Shown one piece after another: positions 22,155-30,694 of a stretch of DNA of 64,000 nucleotides. Positions within the stretch are counted from its first letter, which is position 1. Every line of letters starts with the position of its first letter. The stretch is taken from assembly GCF_029688735.1 (NCBI RefSeq), contig NZ_JARULD010000003.1:1-64000 (forward strand), in the 5' to 3' direction. This DNA comes from Qipengyuania flavescens (GTDB lineage Bacteria > Pseudomonadota > Alphaproteobacteria > Sphingomonadales > Sphingomonadaceae). Below the pieces are notes generated by a model. It was given only the letters and a program-made list of their open reading frames with translations. It was not told the DNA's origin and did not search any database. The position numbers were made by a program, and so were the translations under genes.

Positions 22155-24533
22155 ATGGGAAGCGAGACGTCCGGGGGCAGGAGTGGCGCGCTTGACAGGC
22201 CGATGACATATTCGGGCAAGACCCTTGCGCAGGCACTGAGCTTGCGCTGGCGGCTGGCGGATGCGCGCAGCGGCGCTGCCATCCTGCTAGTGCCGTCATT
22301 CTTCGCTGTTTTCGTCATCGCCTTTATCTTTTCAGACGACGTCCCGCCGCTATCCCTGGTGGCCTGGGCGGGCATCCAGTTCCTGTTCGTCGGGCTGCTC
22401 GCAGCGCTCTTCGTCCGGATGCAGATCGAGGAAGCGTCGCTCGCGCGATTGCGGCGTCAGTGGAGGCTGATCCAGTTCACGCAGGGCCTGATCACGGCCG
22501 GCTGGATGGCGATCTTTCCCTACCTCACACCGGTCGCCGGGCCCCGCGAGATGTCGGTTCTCGGGATCATCGCGACGGCCGTCTATTGCGCCACGCTGAT
22601 CGTCCATCGCGGCAGCCCCCGCGCGGCGACCTTTCACATTCTGGCTCTGTCCGGCGTATTCGGCTGGTGTGCCTTCCTCGTCGCCGGATGGCGTAGCTGG
22701 CCGACCTTCCTCCTGATCGGCACGTTCGGCGCCGTACTGCTCGCGGCGGTCTGGCTGTACGAACGCAACTTCAAGCGGTCGGTGCGTTCCGAAATCGATC
22801 GGTGCGAAGCCGAAGAAACCGTGCGCATGCTCCTTAACGATTATCAGGAGCACACCAGCGACTGGTTGTGGACCGTCGGGCCAGACGGCAATTTGCGCGA
22901 TGTCGGGCCGCGTCTTGCCGCGGCCTTCAATAGCAATATCGACGCGCTCGAAGGCACGCCTCTGGCAGGGTACTTCGAAGAGACCGACAATCGCCAACGA
23001 CTGATCGATCTTCTGGCCGCGGGCGAACCGTTTCGCGACCTGCTCGTCCAGATCAGGGTCGAGGGTGTGAGGCGCTTCTGGCGGCTCTCCGCCCACCCGC
23101 GTCAGGATGGCCGGATGAGCGGGGTAGCACGCGACGTAACCGACAGCCGGCGAGCGGAAGAGCAGATCGCCTATATGGCGCATTTCGACAGCCTGACCGG
23201 CCTCGCCAATCGCCACCAGTTCGACGAGCGGTTGCGCAACGCCCTGAAGGCCAAGCCCTCCCGCAGCCGCAATCTGGCGCTGTTTTACCTCGATCTGGAC
23301 GATTTCAAGTCGATCAACGACACGCGCGGACACCTCACGGGCGACAAGGTTCTAAGGGAGGTTGCCGCACGCCTCGGCGAAGAGGTGCGTCCATCGGACA
23401 TCGTGGCGCGGCTGGGCGGGGACGAGTTCGCAATCCTGCTCGAAAGCCGGGCGGGCGTGGGCATGCTCATCGAACGTGCCCACCGTTTCCTCTCCGCCGT
23501 TCGGGAGCCGCTGGAGGTCGATGGCCACCTCTATCGGCTGTCGACCAGCATCGGCGTCGCGCGATGCAGCGAGGGCGAATGCGACGCGCAGGAACTCATG
23601 CGGCGCGCGGACCTCGCGCTGTTTGCAGCCAAGCGCAAGGGACGCGACACGCTGGCCCTGTACGAGCCCGCCATGGATCGCGAGGCGAGAGAGCGGCGCG
23701 ATCTGGAAAGCGACTTGCGCGAGGCGCTCTCGCGCGGCGAGCTGCGCGTCCATTACCAACCGGTGATCGATCTCGATACCGCAGAGACCACAGGATACGA
23801 GGCGCTGCTTCGCTGGAACCATCCCCAGCGCGGCCTGATCGGGCCGAACGAATTTCTCGAGCTCGCAGAAACGACCGGGCTGATAATCCCGATCGGCGAA
23901 TGGGTGATCCGGCAGGCCCTGGCCGAAACCGCGCCTTGGGCGGGCACTTTCCGCATCGCGATCAATCTGTCGCCGACACAGGTGCGGAGCCCACAGCTGG
24001 TGTCGCAAGTCGCCCAGGCGATTTACGCCAGCGGCATCGATCCCGGGCGCATCGAGTTCGAGATCACCGAACATGTGCTGATGCAGGAGGGCAAGCGGAT
24101 TCCCGAAGCGCTCGCGCGCCTGCGCGAGCTCGGCACACGGATCGCCCTGGACGATTTCGGTACCGGCTACAGCTCGCTCAGCTACCTGCGCCGGTTCCCC
24201 TTCGATCGCATCAAGATCGATCGGAAATTCGTCGAAGACGTCGTCGAAGACAACGATAGCCAGGCCATCGTTTCCAGCATCACCCGCCTTGCCGATGCGC
24301 TTGGTATGGGGAGCACGGCGGAAGGCATCGAAACGCGAGAGCAGCTCGACCTGCTGCGCAAGCTGGGCTGCCAGGAAGCGCAAGGCTTCCTGATCTGCAA
24401 GCCGGCTCCGGCGGAAACCTTCGCCACGCCCGAAGCGGTGGAAGCGGCGCTGACCGATCACGGCCCCGACGTGGTCGATTATCGCAAGGCGCGCGAAGCC
24501 GTGCTGCGCAAGCGCGAAGGCCGCGTCGCCTGA
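22155..24533 (+). CDS. Membrane-bound GGDEF-EAL protein (c-di-GMP synthesis/degradation)
   Basis: 792 aa; a start at 22203 is equally possible because neither ATG has a strong ribosome site. Residues about 40-215 carry five or six transmembrane helices, followed by a PAS-like segment (about 235-330). The GGDEF domain (about 345-505) has an intact RLGGDEF and an RPSD inhibitory I-site five residues before GGDEF. The EAL domain (about 515-765) keeps YEALLRW, NLSPTQ, EITEH, LDDFGTGYSS, KIDRKFV and EGIE, so phosphodiesterase activity is expected. Either or both activities could be real. It is not a LapD-type receptor: it lacks the LapD/MoxY periplasmic domain and its active sites are not degenerate. 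It could still influence the adhesin system through c-di-GMP; that is speculation. Confidence 0.92.
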   Translation: MGSETSGGRSGALDRPMTYSGKTLAQALSLRWRLADARSGAAILLVPSFFAVFVIAFIFSDDVPPLSLVAWAGIQFLFVGLLAALFVRMQIEEASLARLRRQWRLIQFTQGLITAGWMAIFPYLTPVAGPREMSVLGIIATAVYCATLIVHRGSPRAATFHILALSGVFGWCAFLVAGWRSWPTFLLIGTFGAVLLAAVWLYERNFKRSVRSEIDRCEAEETVRMLLNDYQEHTSDWLWTVGPDGNLRDVGPRLAAAFNSNIDALEGTPLAGYFEETDNRQRLIDLLAAGEPFRDLLVQIRVEGVRRFWRLSAHPRQDGRMSGVARDVTDSRRAEEQIAYMAHFDSLTGLANRHQFDERLRNALKAKPSRSRNLALFYLDLDDFKSINDTRGHLTGDKVLREVAARLGEEVRPSDIVARLGGDEFAILLESRAGVGMLIERAHRFLSAVREPLEVDGHLYRLSTSIGVARCSEGECDAQELMRRADLALFAAKRKGRDTLALYEPAMDREARERRDLESDLREALSRGELRVHYQPVIDLDTAETTGYEALLRWNHPQRGLIGPNEFLELAETTGLIIPIGEWVIRQALAETAPWAGTFRIAINLSPTQVRSPQLVSQVAQAIYASGIDPGRIEFEITEHVLMQEGKRIPEALARLRELGTRIALDDFGTGYSSLSYLRRFPFDRIKIDRKFVEDVVEDNDSQAIVSSITRLADALGMGSTAEGIETREQLDLLRKLGCQEAQGFLICKPAPAETFATPEAVEAALTDHGPDVVDYRKAREAVLRKREGRVA

Positions 24534-24573
24534 CCTCTCGCAATGGCAGGCGGGCTCGGCTATCGGCTCGGTC

Positions 24574-25923
24574 ATGACCATTACAACCCGTTTCGCGCCG
24601 TCGCCGACCGGCCGCCTGCATGTCGGCAATATCCGCACCGCGATGCACAACCGGATGCTGGCGAAGAAGGCGGGTGGCAAATTCCTGCTGCGGATCGACG
24701 ACACCGATGCGGAGCGCAGCCGTGAGGAATATGTCGATGCCATCCGCACCGACCTGGCGTGGCTGGGCCTTGAACCGGACGGCGAAGAGCGGCAGTCGCA
24801 GCGGCTCGCGATATACGAAGCGGCTTTCGAGGCGCTGAAAGGTGCGGGGCGGGTCTATCCGGCTTACGAGACCTCGCAGGAGCTGGAATTGAAGCGCAAG
24901 ATTCAGCTCGGCCGTGGACTGCCGCCGATCTACGATCGCGCCGCGCTGGCGATGAGCGATACGGAGCGCGCCGCGAAGGAGGCGGAGGGCGCGGTGCCGC
25001 ATTGGCGCTTCAAGCTTGATCACGACGAGCCCATCGCGTGGGACGATGGCGTCCGCGGCGCCCAGAAATTCGATCCCGCGCAGCTGTCCGATCCGGTAAT
25101 CAGACGCGCCGACCGTAGCTGGCTCTACATGCTGCCGAGTGCGGTCGACGATCTCGACATGGGAGTCACGGATGTGCTCCGCGGCGAGGATCACGTCAGC
25201 AATACTGCCGTGCAAATACAGATGTTTACCGCACTCATTGCTGCACTATATCCGGCGCAGCAAATGCCGCGGTTTGCGCATGAGGCGCTGCTGATCGGAC
25301 GCGAGGGCAAGCTGTCCAAACGGCTCGGCTCGCTCGGCTGCGATGCCTTTCGCGAGCAGGGGATCGAGCCGCAGGCGGTGATCGCGCTGCTGGCCCGGCT
25401 TGGCACATCGCTTCCGGTCGAACCGATTGCGGACCGGCAGGTTCTTCTGGAGACATTCGACCTTTCCACCTTCGGGCGAGCCCCGGCGCGTTTCGACGAT
25501 GCAGAACTGGAGCGGATCAATGCGGCCCTGGTCCACCAGCTGGACTTTGCCGAAGTCGCGCATCGCCTGCCCGAGGGCATGGACGAGGCGGGCTGGCATG
25601 CCATTCGTCCGAACCTCTCGCATGTCGGCGAAGCGGCGGAATGGTGGCGCCTCGTGACCGGCCCGATCGAACAACCGGCGTTCTCGGACGAGGATCGCGC
25701 CTACCTCGAGGAAGCGACAAACGCGCTTAGCTGGAGCGAGGATCCTTGGCGGGATTTGACTGCAGCGCTTAAGGAGCGGACCGGGCGCAAGGGCAAGCAG
25801 CTATTCCTCCCGTTGCGCCAGGCATTGACGGGGATGGATCACGGCCCCGATATGGGCGAGCTTCTGCCGCTGATCGGCGAAGAACGCGCGCGCAAGCGGC
25901 TGGAGGCGGCCGCCGCGCAGTAA
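24574..25923 (+). CDS. gltX: Glutamate--tRNA ligase
   Basis: 449 aa class I synthetase. The HIGH motif reads HVGN in FAPSPTGRLHVGNIRTA (residues 7-23), the KMSKS motif is KLSKR in GREGKLSKRLGS, and LRIDDTDAERS matches the GluRS specificity block. It lacks the Glu/Gln-specific extra Cys zinc site of some homologues. Alphaproteobacteria often carry two GluRS paralogues, one partly specialised for tRNA-Gln charging before GatCAB action; which one this is cannot be settled here. It starts 40 bp after the GGDEF-EAL gene and runs into the flavin reductase gene 14 bp later, suggesting co-transcription. Confidence 0.95.
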   Translation: MTITTRFAPSPTGRLHVGNIRTAMHNRMLAKKAGGKFLLRIDDTDAERSREEYVDAIRTDLAWLGLEPDGEERQSQRLAIYEAAFEALKGAGRVYPAYETSQELELKRKIQLGRGLPPIYDRAALAMSDTERAAKEAEGAVPHWRFKLDHDEPIAWDDGVRGAQKFDPAQLSDPVIRRADRSWLYMLPSAVDDLDMGVTDVLRGEDHVSNTAVQIQMFTALIAALYPAQQMPRFAHEALLIGREGKLSKRLGSLGCDAFREQGIEPQAVIALLARLGTSLPVEPIADRQVLLETFDLSTFGRAPARFDDAELERINAALVHQLDFAEVAHRLPEGMDEAGWHAIRPNLSHVGEAAEWWRLVTGPIEQPAFSDEDRAYLEEATNALSWSEDPWRDLTAALKERTGRKGKQLFLPLRQALTGMDHGPDMGELLPLIGEERARKRLEAAAAQ

Positions 25924-25937
25924 CAGGGGAGACCGGC

Positions 25938-27230
25938 ATGGCACCGACACTGGCTTCGCAGCTCGAACTGCCTTGCGGGGCGGTGCTGCCCAACCGCATC
26001 GCCAAGGCGGCGATGACCGAAGGCATGGCGACGCCCGATGGCCGCCCGACGCCGGAGCTGGAGCGCCTCTATGGCATCTGGTCCGACGGCGGTGCGGGCA
26101 TGCTTCTTTCCGGCAACATCATCGTCGATCGGGACCATCTCGAACGCCCGGGCAATGTCGTGATCGAGCACGAGCCCGACGCGGACATGAAGGCCCGGCT
26201 CGCCAGTTGGGCCAAGACCGCGACGCGAGGCGGCAACCATTTCTGGGCGCAGATCAGCCATGGCGGGCGGCAGACCCAAAAGCTGGTGAACCCGCATCCC
26301 AAGTCGTCGTCCGACGTGCAACTCGCGCTGCCCGGCGGTCAGTTCGGCAAGCCTGAGCCGCTGACGAAAGACGAAATCGCCGACCTCGTGAACCGCTGGG
26401 CCATCGTCGCGCGCGCTTGCCAGGAAGCGGGCTTCACCGGCGTGCAGATACATGGCGCGCATGGCTATCTGATCTCGCAATTTCTCTCCCCGCGCGTGAA
26501 CTTGCGGACCGACGAATATGGCGGGACCCTTGAAAACCGCGCGCGCTTCCTGCTCGAGGTCGTCGCGAAGGTTCGCGCTGCGGTCGGCCCAAGCTTCCCG
26601 ATTTCGGTCAAGCTCAACAGTGCCGACTTCCAGAAGGGTGGCTTCGATTTCGGCGACAGCTTGCAGGTCGTAAAATGGCTCGAAGCGGCTTCGGTCGATC
26701 TGATCGAGATTTCCGGCGGGACCTACGAACAGCCCAAATTGCTCGGGGTTGCGGGCCAGGAAGCCGAAGAGACGCAGGACATCGCGCCATCAACTGCGGC
26801 GCGCGAGGCCTATTTCGTCGATTTCGCCAAGGCGATGCAGGCCGAGGTCTCGGTCCCGCTCATGGTCACCGGCGGCTTCCGCACCCGCCCAGCGATGGTG
26901 CAGGCGCTGGAGAACGGTGCCGCGGATGTCATCGGCCTCGGGCGACCCATGTGCCTCGACACCCAGGCCCCGGCGCAGCTTTTGGCGGGGGCTGGCCAGC
27001 TTGCCCGTTACGAGGACGATCTCGACCTGCTGCCGGACTGGCTCGGCTTTCTCAAACGCTTCCAGACGATGAAGGCGATCAACGGGTTCGCGGGGATTTA
27101 CTGGTTCTACGAGCAACTCTGGCTGCTCGGCCACCATGGGCGCGTCGATCGCGCTCTCTCGGTGATGAAAGCATTTCGCACCGTCGACGCCCGCAACAGG
27201 CTGATCATGAAAGCGCGGCGCGCGAGTTAG
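25938..27230 (+). CDS. NADH:flavin oxidoreductase, old yellow enzyme family
   Basis: 430 aa, a single FMN-binding TIM barrel. Key blocks are PNRIAKAAMTEGMA near the N-terminus, GVQIHGAHGYLISQFLSPRV (about residues 175-194), TDEYGGTLENRARFLLEVV, and the phosphate-binding VTGGFRTRPAM and GLGRPM near residues 310-340. The His/Gly pattern IHGAHGYL fits the 2,4-dienoyl-CoA-reductase-like clade, but the C-terminal FeS and FAD domains of true dienoyl-CoA reductases are absent. The substrate is unknown; such enzymes reduce activated alkenes. Its stop overlaps the convergent pyk gene by 4 bp. Confidence 0.88.
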   Translation: MAPTLASQLELPCGAVLPNRIAKAAMTEGMATPDGRPTPELERLYGIWSDGGAGMLLSGNIIVDRDHLERPGNVVIEHEPDADMKARLASWAKTATRGGNHFWAQISHGGRQTQKLVNPHPKSSSDVQLALPGGQFGKPEPLTKDEIADLVNRWAIVARACQEAGFTGVQIHGAHGYLISQFLSPRVNLRTDEYGGTLENRARFLLEVVAKVRAAVGPSFPISVKLNSADFQKGGFDFGDSLQVVKWLEAASVDLIEISGGTYEQPKLLGVAGQEAEETQDIAPSTAAREAYFVDFAKAMQAEVSVPLMVTGGFRTRPAMVQALENGAADVIGLGRPMCLDTQAPAQLLAGAGQLARYEDDLDLLPDWLGFLKRFQTMKAINGFAGIYWFYEQLWLLGHHGRVDRALSVMKAFRTVDARNRLIMKARRAS

Positions 27231-28711
27231 CCGCCGTGCTTCTCCAGCTCGTCGCCGCTGACATTCACGACATGCATGAGATTAGTCGAGCCCGGCGTGC
27301 CGAACGGGACGCCTGCGAGGGCAATAAGTTTGCTGCCCGCTTGGCCGAAGCCGTGGCGCAAGGCCATGCGCTTGCCCTTGGCGATCATCTCCTCGAAGCT
27401 GCCGATGTCCTTGGTGGCGACCGCATGGGCGCCCCATAGCAGGCCGAGCCGGCGCGCGGTCTTCATGCTTGGCGTCAGGACCAGCATCGGTACGCTCGGT
27501 CGCTCGCGCGCCACGCGGCGTGCCGTCGAGCCGGAGCCCGTGAACACCGTGATAGCGCTGATCGAAACCGTGTCCGCCACCGTCATGCAGGCATGGGCCA
27601 GCGCATCGGCGGTGGTCGCATCGGGCGGCGTGTCGAGGAAGCGCACACGGTCGAGATAGCTTTCGTCGCCTTCGACCTGGCGCGCGATTCGGTGCATGAT
27701 GGTGACGGCTTCTTCCGGCCAGTCGCCCGCCGCGGTTTCGGCGGACAGCATCACGCAATCGGCTCCGTCGTACACCGCATTGGCCACGTCCGAAACTTCG
27801 GCGCGGGTCGGGGCGGGGCTTTCGATCATGCTTTCCAGCATCTGCGTCGCCACGATCACCGGCTTGCCCTTGAGGCGCGTCGCATTGACGATCCGCTTCT
27901 GCAGCGGCGGGACTTCCTGCGGCTCCAGCTCCACACCGAGGTCGCCGCGCGCGACCATGATGCCGTCGCTCATCTCGATGATCTCGTCGAGCCGGCGAAC
28001 CGCCATCGGTTTTTCGATCTTGGCGCACAGCGATCCGCGGCCACCCATCAGCTTGCGCGCTTCGGCAAGATCCTCCGGCCGCTGGACGAAAGACAGGCCG
28101 ATCCAGTCGACGCCCTGCTGGATGGCGAAGGCGAGGTCCTTGCGATCCTTCTCGGTCAGCGCGGGGATGGGGATCTCGGCGTCCGGCACATTTACGCCCT
28201 TGCGGTCGGAGATGACCCCGCCGACTTCGGCCGAGCACTTGATCGCGTTTTCGTCTGCACTGATGACCTTGAGGCGGATCTTGCCGTCGTTGATCAGCAG
28301 GCGCTGGCCCTTTTCGAGCAGGCCGAACAATTCGGGATGGGGCAGCTGGACCCGGGTTTCGTCGCCCGGGGTGGGATCGCGATCGAGCGTGAAGTGGCCG
28401 GAGTGGCGGATAACCGCCTCGCCGTCCTTGAACTTGCCGACGCGCAGCTTCGGGCCCTGCAGATCGGCAAGGATCGCGATCGGCCGCATGAATCGTTTCT
28501 CGAGGTCGCGGATCGCCTTGATCGTATCGGCGTGATCCGCATGCTCGCCGTGGCTCATATTGACCCGGAAGGCATCCACGCCGGCCTTGAACAGGCGCGC
28601 GAGCATTTCGGGAGAGCGGCTTGCCGGACCGACGGTGGCGAGGATCTTGACCTTGCGGCCGCGCGGATCGAGCTTGGGAGCGCCGGAGCGCGAGGACGGG
28701 GTCTTTGCCAT
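27227..28711 (-). CDS. pyk: Pyruvate kinase
   Basis: 494 aa. The N-terminal ILATVGPASRSPEMLARLF, the FRVNMSHGEHADH block, the substrate-binding active-site segment SLCAKIEKPMAVRRLDEII with the MVARGDLGVE metal site, and the MLESMIESPAPTRAEVSDVA block are all intact. The C-terminal allosteric domain is present (ALAHACMTVADTVSISAITV). Converts phosphoenolpyruvate and ADP to pyruvate and ATP, the last step of glycolysis or the Entner-Doudoroff route. It is divergent from the DUF1244 gene, with 49 bp between start codons. Confidence 0.98.
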   Translation of the reverse strand: MAKTPSSRSGAPKLDPRGRKVKILATVGPASRSPEMLARLFKAGVDAFRVNMSHGEHADHADTIKAIRDLEKRFMRPIAILADLQGPKLRVGKFKDGEAVIRHSGHFTLDRDPTPGDETRVQLPHPELFGLLEKGQRLLINDGKIRLKVISADENAIKCSAEVGGVISDRKGVNVPDAEIPIPALTEKDRKDLAFAIQQGVDWIGLSFVQRPEDLAEARKLMGGRGSLCAKIEKPMAVRRLDEIIEMSDGIMVARGDLGVELEPQEVPPLQKRIVNATRLKGKPVIVATQMLESMIESPAPTRAEVSDVANAVYDGADCVMLSAETAAGDWPEEAVTIMHRIARQVEGDESYLDRVRFLDTPPDATTADALAHACMTVADTVSISAITVFTGSGSTARRVARERPSVPMLVLTPSMKTARRLGLLWGAHAVATKDIGSFEEMIAKGKRMALRHGFGQAGSKLIALAGVPFGTPGSTNLMHVVNVSGDELEKHGG

Positions 28712-28760
28712 GGCCGATGGCTATGGCACAGGCAGGCTGCAACTCAAGGACAAGTGCTTC

Positions 28761-29084
28761 ATGGATACGAATACAGACCCGCTCGACACGCTCGACGATG
28801 CCGTCGCGGCGGCGGCTTTCCGCCGTCTGGTGCGCCATCTGCGCCATCGCCACGATGCGCAGAACATCGACCTCATGGGCCTCTCGGGCTTTTGCCGCAA
28901 TTGCCTGGCCGACTGGATCCGCGACGCCGGATACGAGGGCGACAAGGGGGCTGCGCGCGAGCTGATCCACGGCATGCCGCAGGAAGAATGGAAGGCCACC
29001 CGCCAGACGCCCGCGACCGAAGAGCAGCTCGCACGGATGCAGGCCAGCGTCGCGAAGAATGCACAGGGTCACGCACAGGAATAG
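28761..29084 (+). CDS. DUF1244 family protein
   Basis: 107 aa from the ATG at 28761, which has AAGGA ten bases upstream. A longer frame from 28710 would overlap the pyk start and is less likely. The signature LMGLSGFCRNCLADWIRDAG (two Cys, about residues 40-59) identifies DUF1244, a small helical family common in proteobacteria with no established function. The paired Cys could bind a metal. It precedes gapR by 92 bp on the same strand. Confidence 0.85.
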   Translation: MDTNTDPLDTLDDAVAAAAFRRLVRHLRHRHDAQNIDLMGLSGFCRNCLADWIRDAGYEGDKGAARELIHGMPQEEWKATRQTPATEEQLARMQASVAKNAQGHAQE

Positions 29085-29176
29085 GGATTCGCACCCTTCA
29101 CCCGCAGGGCATGGCTGGCTATCGCACCCGCCACGCGCCCCTGGGGCGATTCTCATTTCACTGGAGCTGACTGACC

Positions 29177-29413
29177 ATGGCCGAAGCCACCGACGACCGC
29201 CTGCGCCTTCTGATCGAGCGCATCGAACGACTCGAGGAAGAGAAGAAGGGCATCGCCGACGACATTCGCGACGTCTATGCGGAAGCCAAGGCCGTGGGCT
29301 ACGACACCAAGATCATGCGCCAGGTCATCCGCCTCAGGAAGATGAAGCCCGACGAGCGCAGCGAGCAGGAAACCATCCTCGATACTTACAAGGCCGCGCT
29401 CGGCATGGGCTGA
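29177..29413 (+). CDS. gapR: GapR nucleoid-associated protein (DUF2312)
   Basis: 78 aa, a close match in length and pattern to alphaproteobacterial Gap[21 protein letters not shown] coiled coil, then [20 protein letters not shown] and [20 protein letters not shown]. In Caulobacter GapR is an essential tetrameric protein that binds overtwisted DNA ahead of forks and RNA polymerase and stimulates topoisomerases. The first helix pair and the basic RLRKMK stretch used for DNA binding are present. Identification is from remembered family features. Confidence 0.85.
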   Translation: MAEATDDRLRLLIERIERLEEEKKGIADDIRDVYAEAKAVGYDTKIMRQVIRLRKMKPDERSEQETILDTYKAALGMG

Positions 29414-29429
29414 GCGCGCCGCGCATCGA

Positions 29430-30065
29430 TCAGCAGGACATGACCGCCAGGTTCTGCGTGTTCGAGATCGTGCGGTTGCTGGAATCGCGAACGTTGAACG
29501 CGGTTTCGTAGCGGATCGTCCGCTCTTTGACGAAACCGTTCAGGAACAGCGGTTTGTATTTATAGGACACCTCGGCGAACATCACCGCATTGCCGTTTTC
29601 GGACTTGATGCGCTTGCCCGGCGGGCCGAGGCCGTCCTTCAGCGTCGCATCGTTCTTGCCCTTGCCCTGCTTGCCGTATTTCGGTGCGACGGCGAGATCG
29701 CCCCAGCAGCGCTGCCATTCGATCTTCTGGCCCTTGGCCCCACCCTTGCCGCCATTGTCCTGGAGCGAGGAAATCACCACTCGTCCCTCCGGCTCGAAGT
29801 CGATGGATTTGCCGAGCACGCCTGCCCCTGCGAAAATCTCGTAGACATTCGCCTCGTCCATGCCGTTGGTCACGCGTCCTGCATTGTCGGACACTGTATT
29901 GGCGATCTCGCTGACGCGCATGTGAGTGATGGCCAGATTGGCGAGTTCCAGGCCGCCGATGGTCAGCGCCGCCATCAACGGGGCGATCAGGGCGAATTCC
30001 AGCATGGCGATGCCATCTTCCGACCGGGCGAGGCGGCGCGTGAACGCAGTGGGCTTCAGCTTCAT
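29430..30065 (-). CDS. TadE/TadF-like pilus assembly protein
   Basis: 211 aa from the ATG at 30065; this start is chosen over one five codons upstream because GGAGA lies 7 bases before it. The N-terminus ARSEDGIAMLEFALIAPLMA is the TadE/G-type pseudopilin segment with the conserved Glu, followed by a hydrophobic helix. The remaining 150 residues are an extracytoplasmic domain with Cys residues near the C-terminus. It is third in a cluster with another TadE-like and a TadG-like gene, overlapping the upstream gene by 4 bp. Proteins of this class are minor pseudopilins of Flp/Tad adherence pili. Confidence 0.85.
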   Translation of the reverse strand: MKLKPTAFTRRLARSEDGIAMLEFALIAPLMAALTIGGLELANLAITHMRVSEIANTVSDNAGRVTNGMDEANVYEIFAGAGVLGKSIDFEPEGRVVISSLQDNGGKGGAKGQKIEWQRCWGDLAVAPKYGKQGKGKNDATLKDGLGPPGKRIKSENGNAVMFAEVSYKYKPLFLNGFVKERTIRYETAFNVRDSSNRTISNTQNLAVMSC

Positions 30066-30694
30066 GTTCCATCTCCGCACAGGACCGGCGGGGTCGATTG
30101 GTTGGCGTACGGCTGGTTGCGGACCGCGGTCTCGACCGTGAAATCGATCGTGTCCGAAAAGCCGATCAGCTCCGGCGTCGGGAACAGTCGCGGATGCTGC
30201 ACGCGCACGGAGTAGAAGGTCACGTCGTTGGCACCGCCCACCCCGACGCGTCCGGAATCAAGATCGTAGGTCCCGTTCTCGTTCAGGTCTTCCCAGCAAT
30301 CGGCATCGGCATTGTCGAACTGGCCATTCCCATTGACGTCCGTCACCAGCCGTTCCGGATTGCCGATCCCGTTGAAATCGAAGAAGTTCTTTTGCGTGAT
30401 CGTATATGTCGCTTTCGGAGCGACATTGTCGATCTGCTGCTTCAACGTATTCTCGACGCGTTCTTCCAGGGTCGAGCCGGATGCGATGAAATTGGGTTCC
30501 TCCACCGAAGCGCGACGGCTCACATCGTCGAGCGCCCCTTGCGCCACGCCGCGCATGTAGAACTGATGGCCCAGGTCCATCGCTCCGATAAGCATGACGA
30601 GGAACGGCGTCAGCAGCAGGGCGAACTCGACCGCGGCCGCCCCGGTTTCGTCTCGGCTCAGTCGAGCGGCCTGCCTTTGGCTAAATACACGCAT
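30062..30694 (-). CDS. TadE-like pseudopilin with Asp/Asn-rich calcium-loop-like repeats
   Basis: 210 aa from the ATG at 30694. It begins with SRDETGAAAVEFALLLTPFL, the TadE signature and transmembrane helix. The central extracytoplasmic part holds two loops, DVNGNGQFDNADADCW and DLNENGTYDLDSG, that match the DxNxNGxxD pattern of EF-hand/dockerin calcium sites. Start and stop are coupled to both neighbours: its ATG overlaps the TadG-like stop (TAATG) and its stop overlaps the next gene's ATG. Calcium binding is inferred from the motif only. Confidence 0.82.
   Translation of the reverse strand: MRVFSQRQAARLSRDETGAAAVEFALLLTPFLVMLIGAMDLGHQFYMRGVAQGALDDVSRRASVEEPNFIASGSTLEERVENTLKQQIDNVAPKATYTITQKNFFDFNGIGNPERLVTDVNGNGQFDNADADCWEDLNENGTYDLDSGRVGVGGANDVTFYSVRVQHPRLFPTPELIGFSDTIDFTVETAVRNQPYANQSTPPVLCGDGT

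Noticed and set aside
22155-24533. Assigning the GGDEF-EAL protein as LapD for the Lap-like system
   Set aside because: Its catalytic motifs are intact, its N-terminus is a multi-pass membrane domain rather than a LapD/MoxY periplasmic domain, and it is 12 kb away.
27282-29156. Long frames on both strands across pyk
   Set aside because: pyk on the minus strand has full family motifs; the others are shadows.
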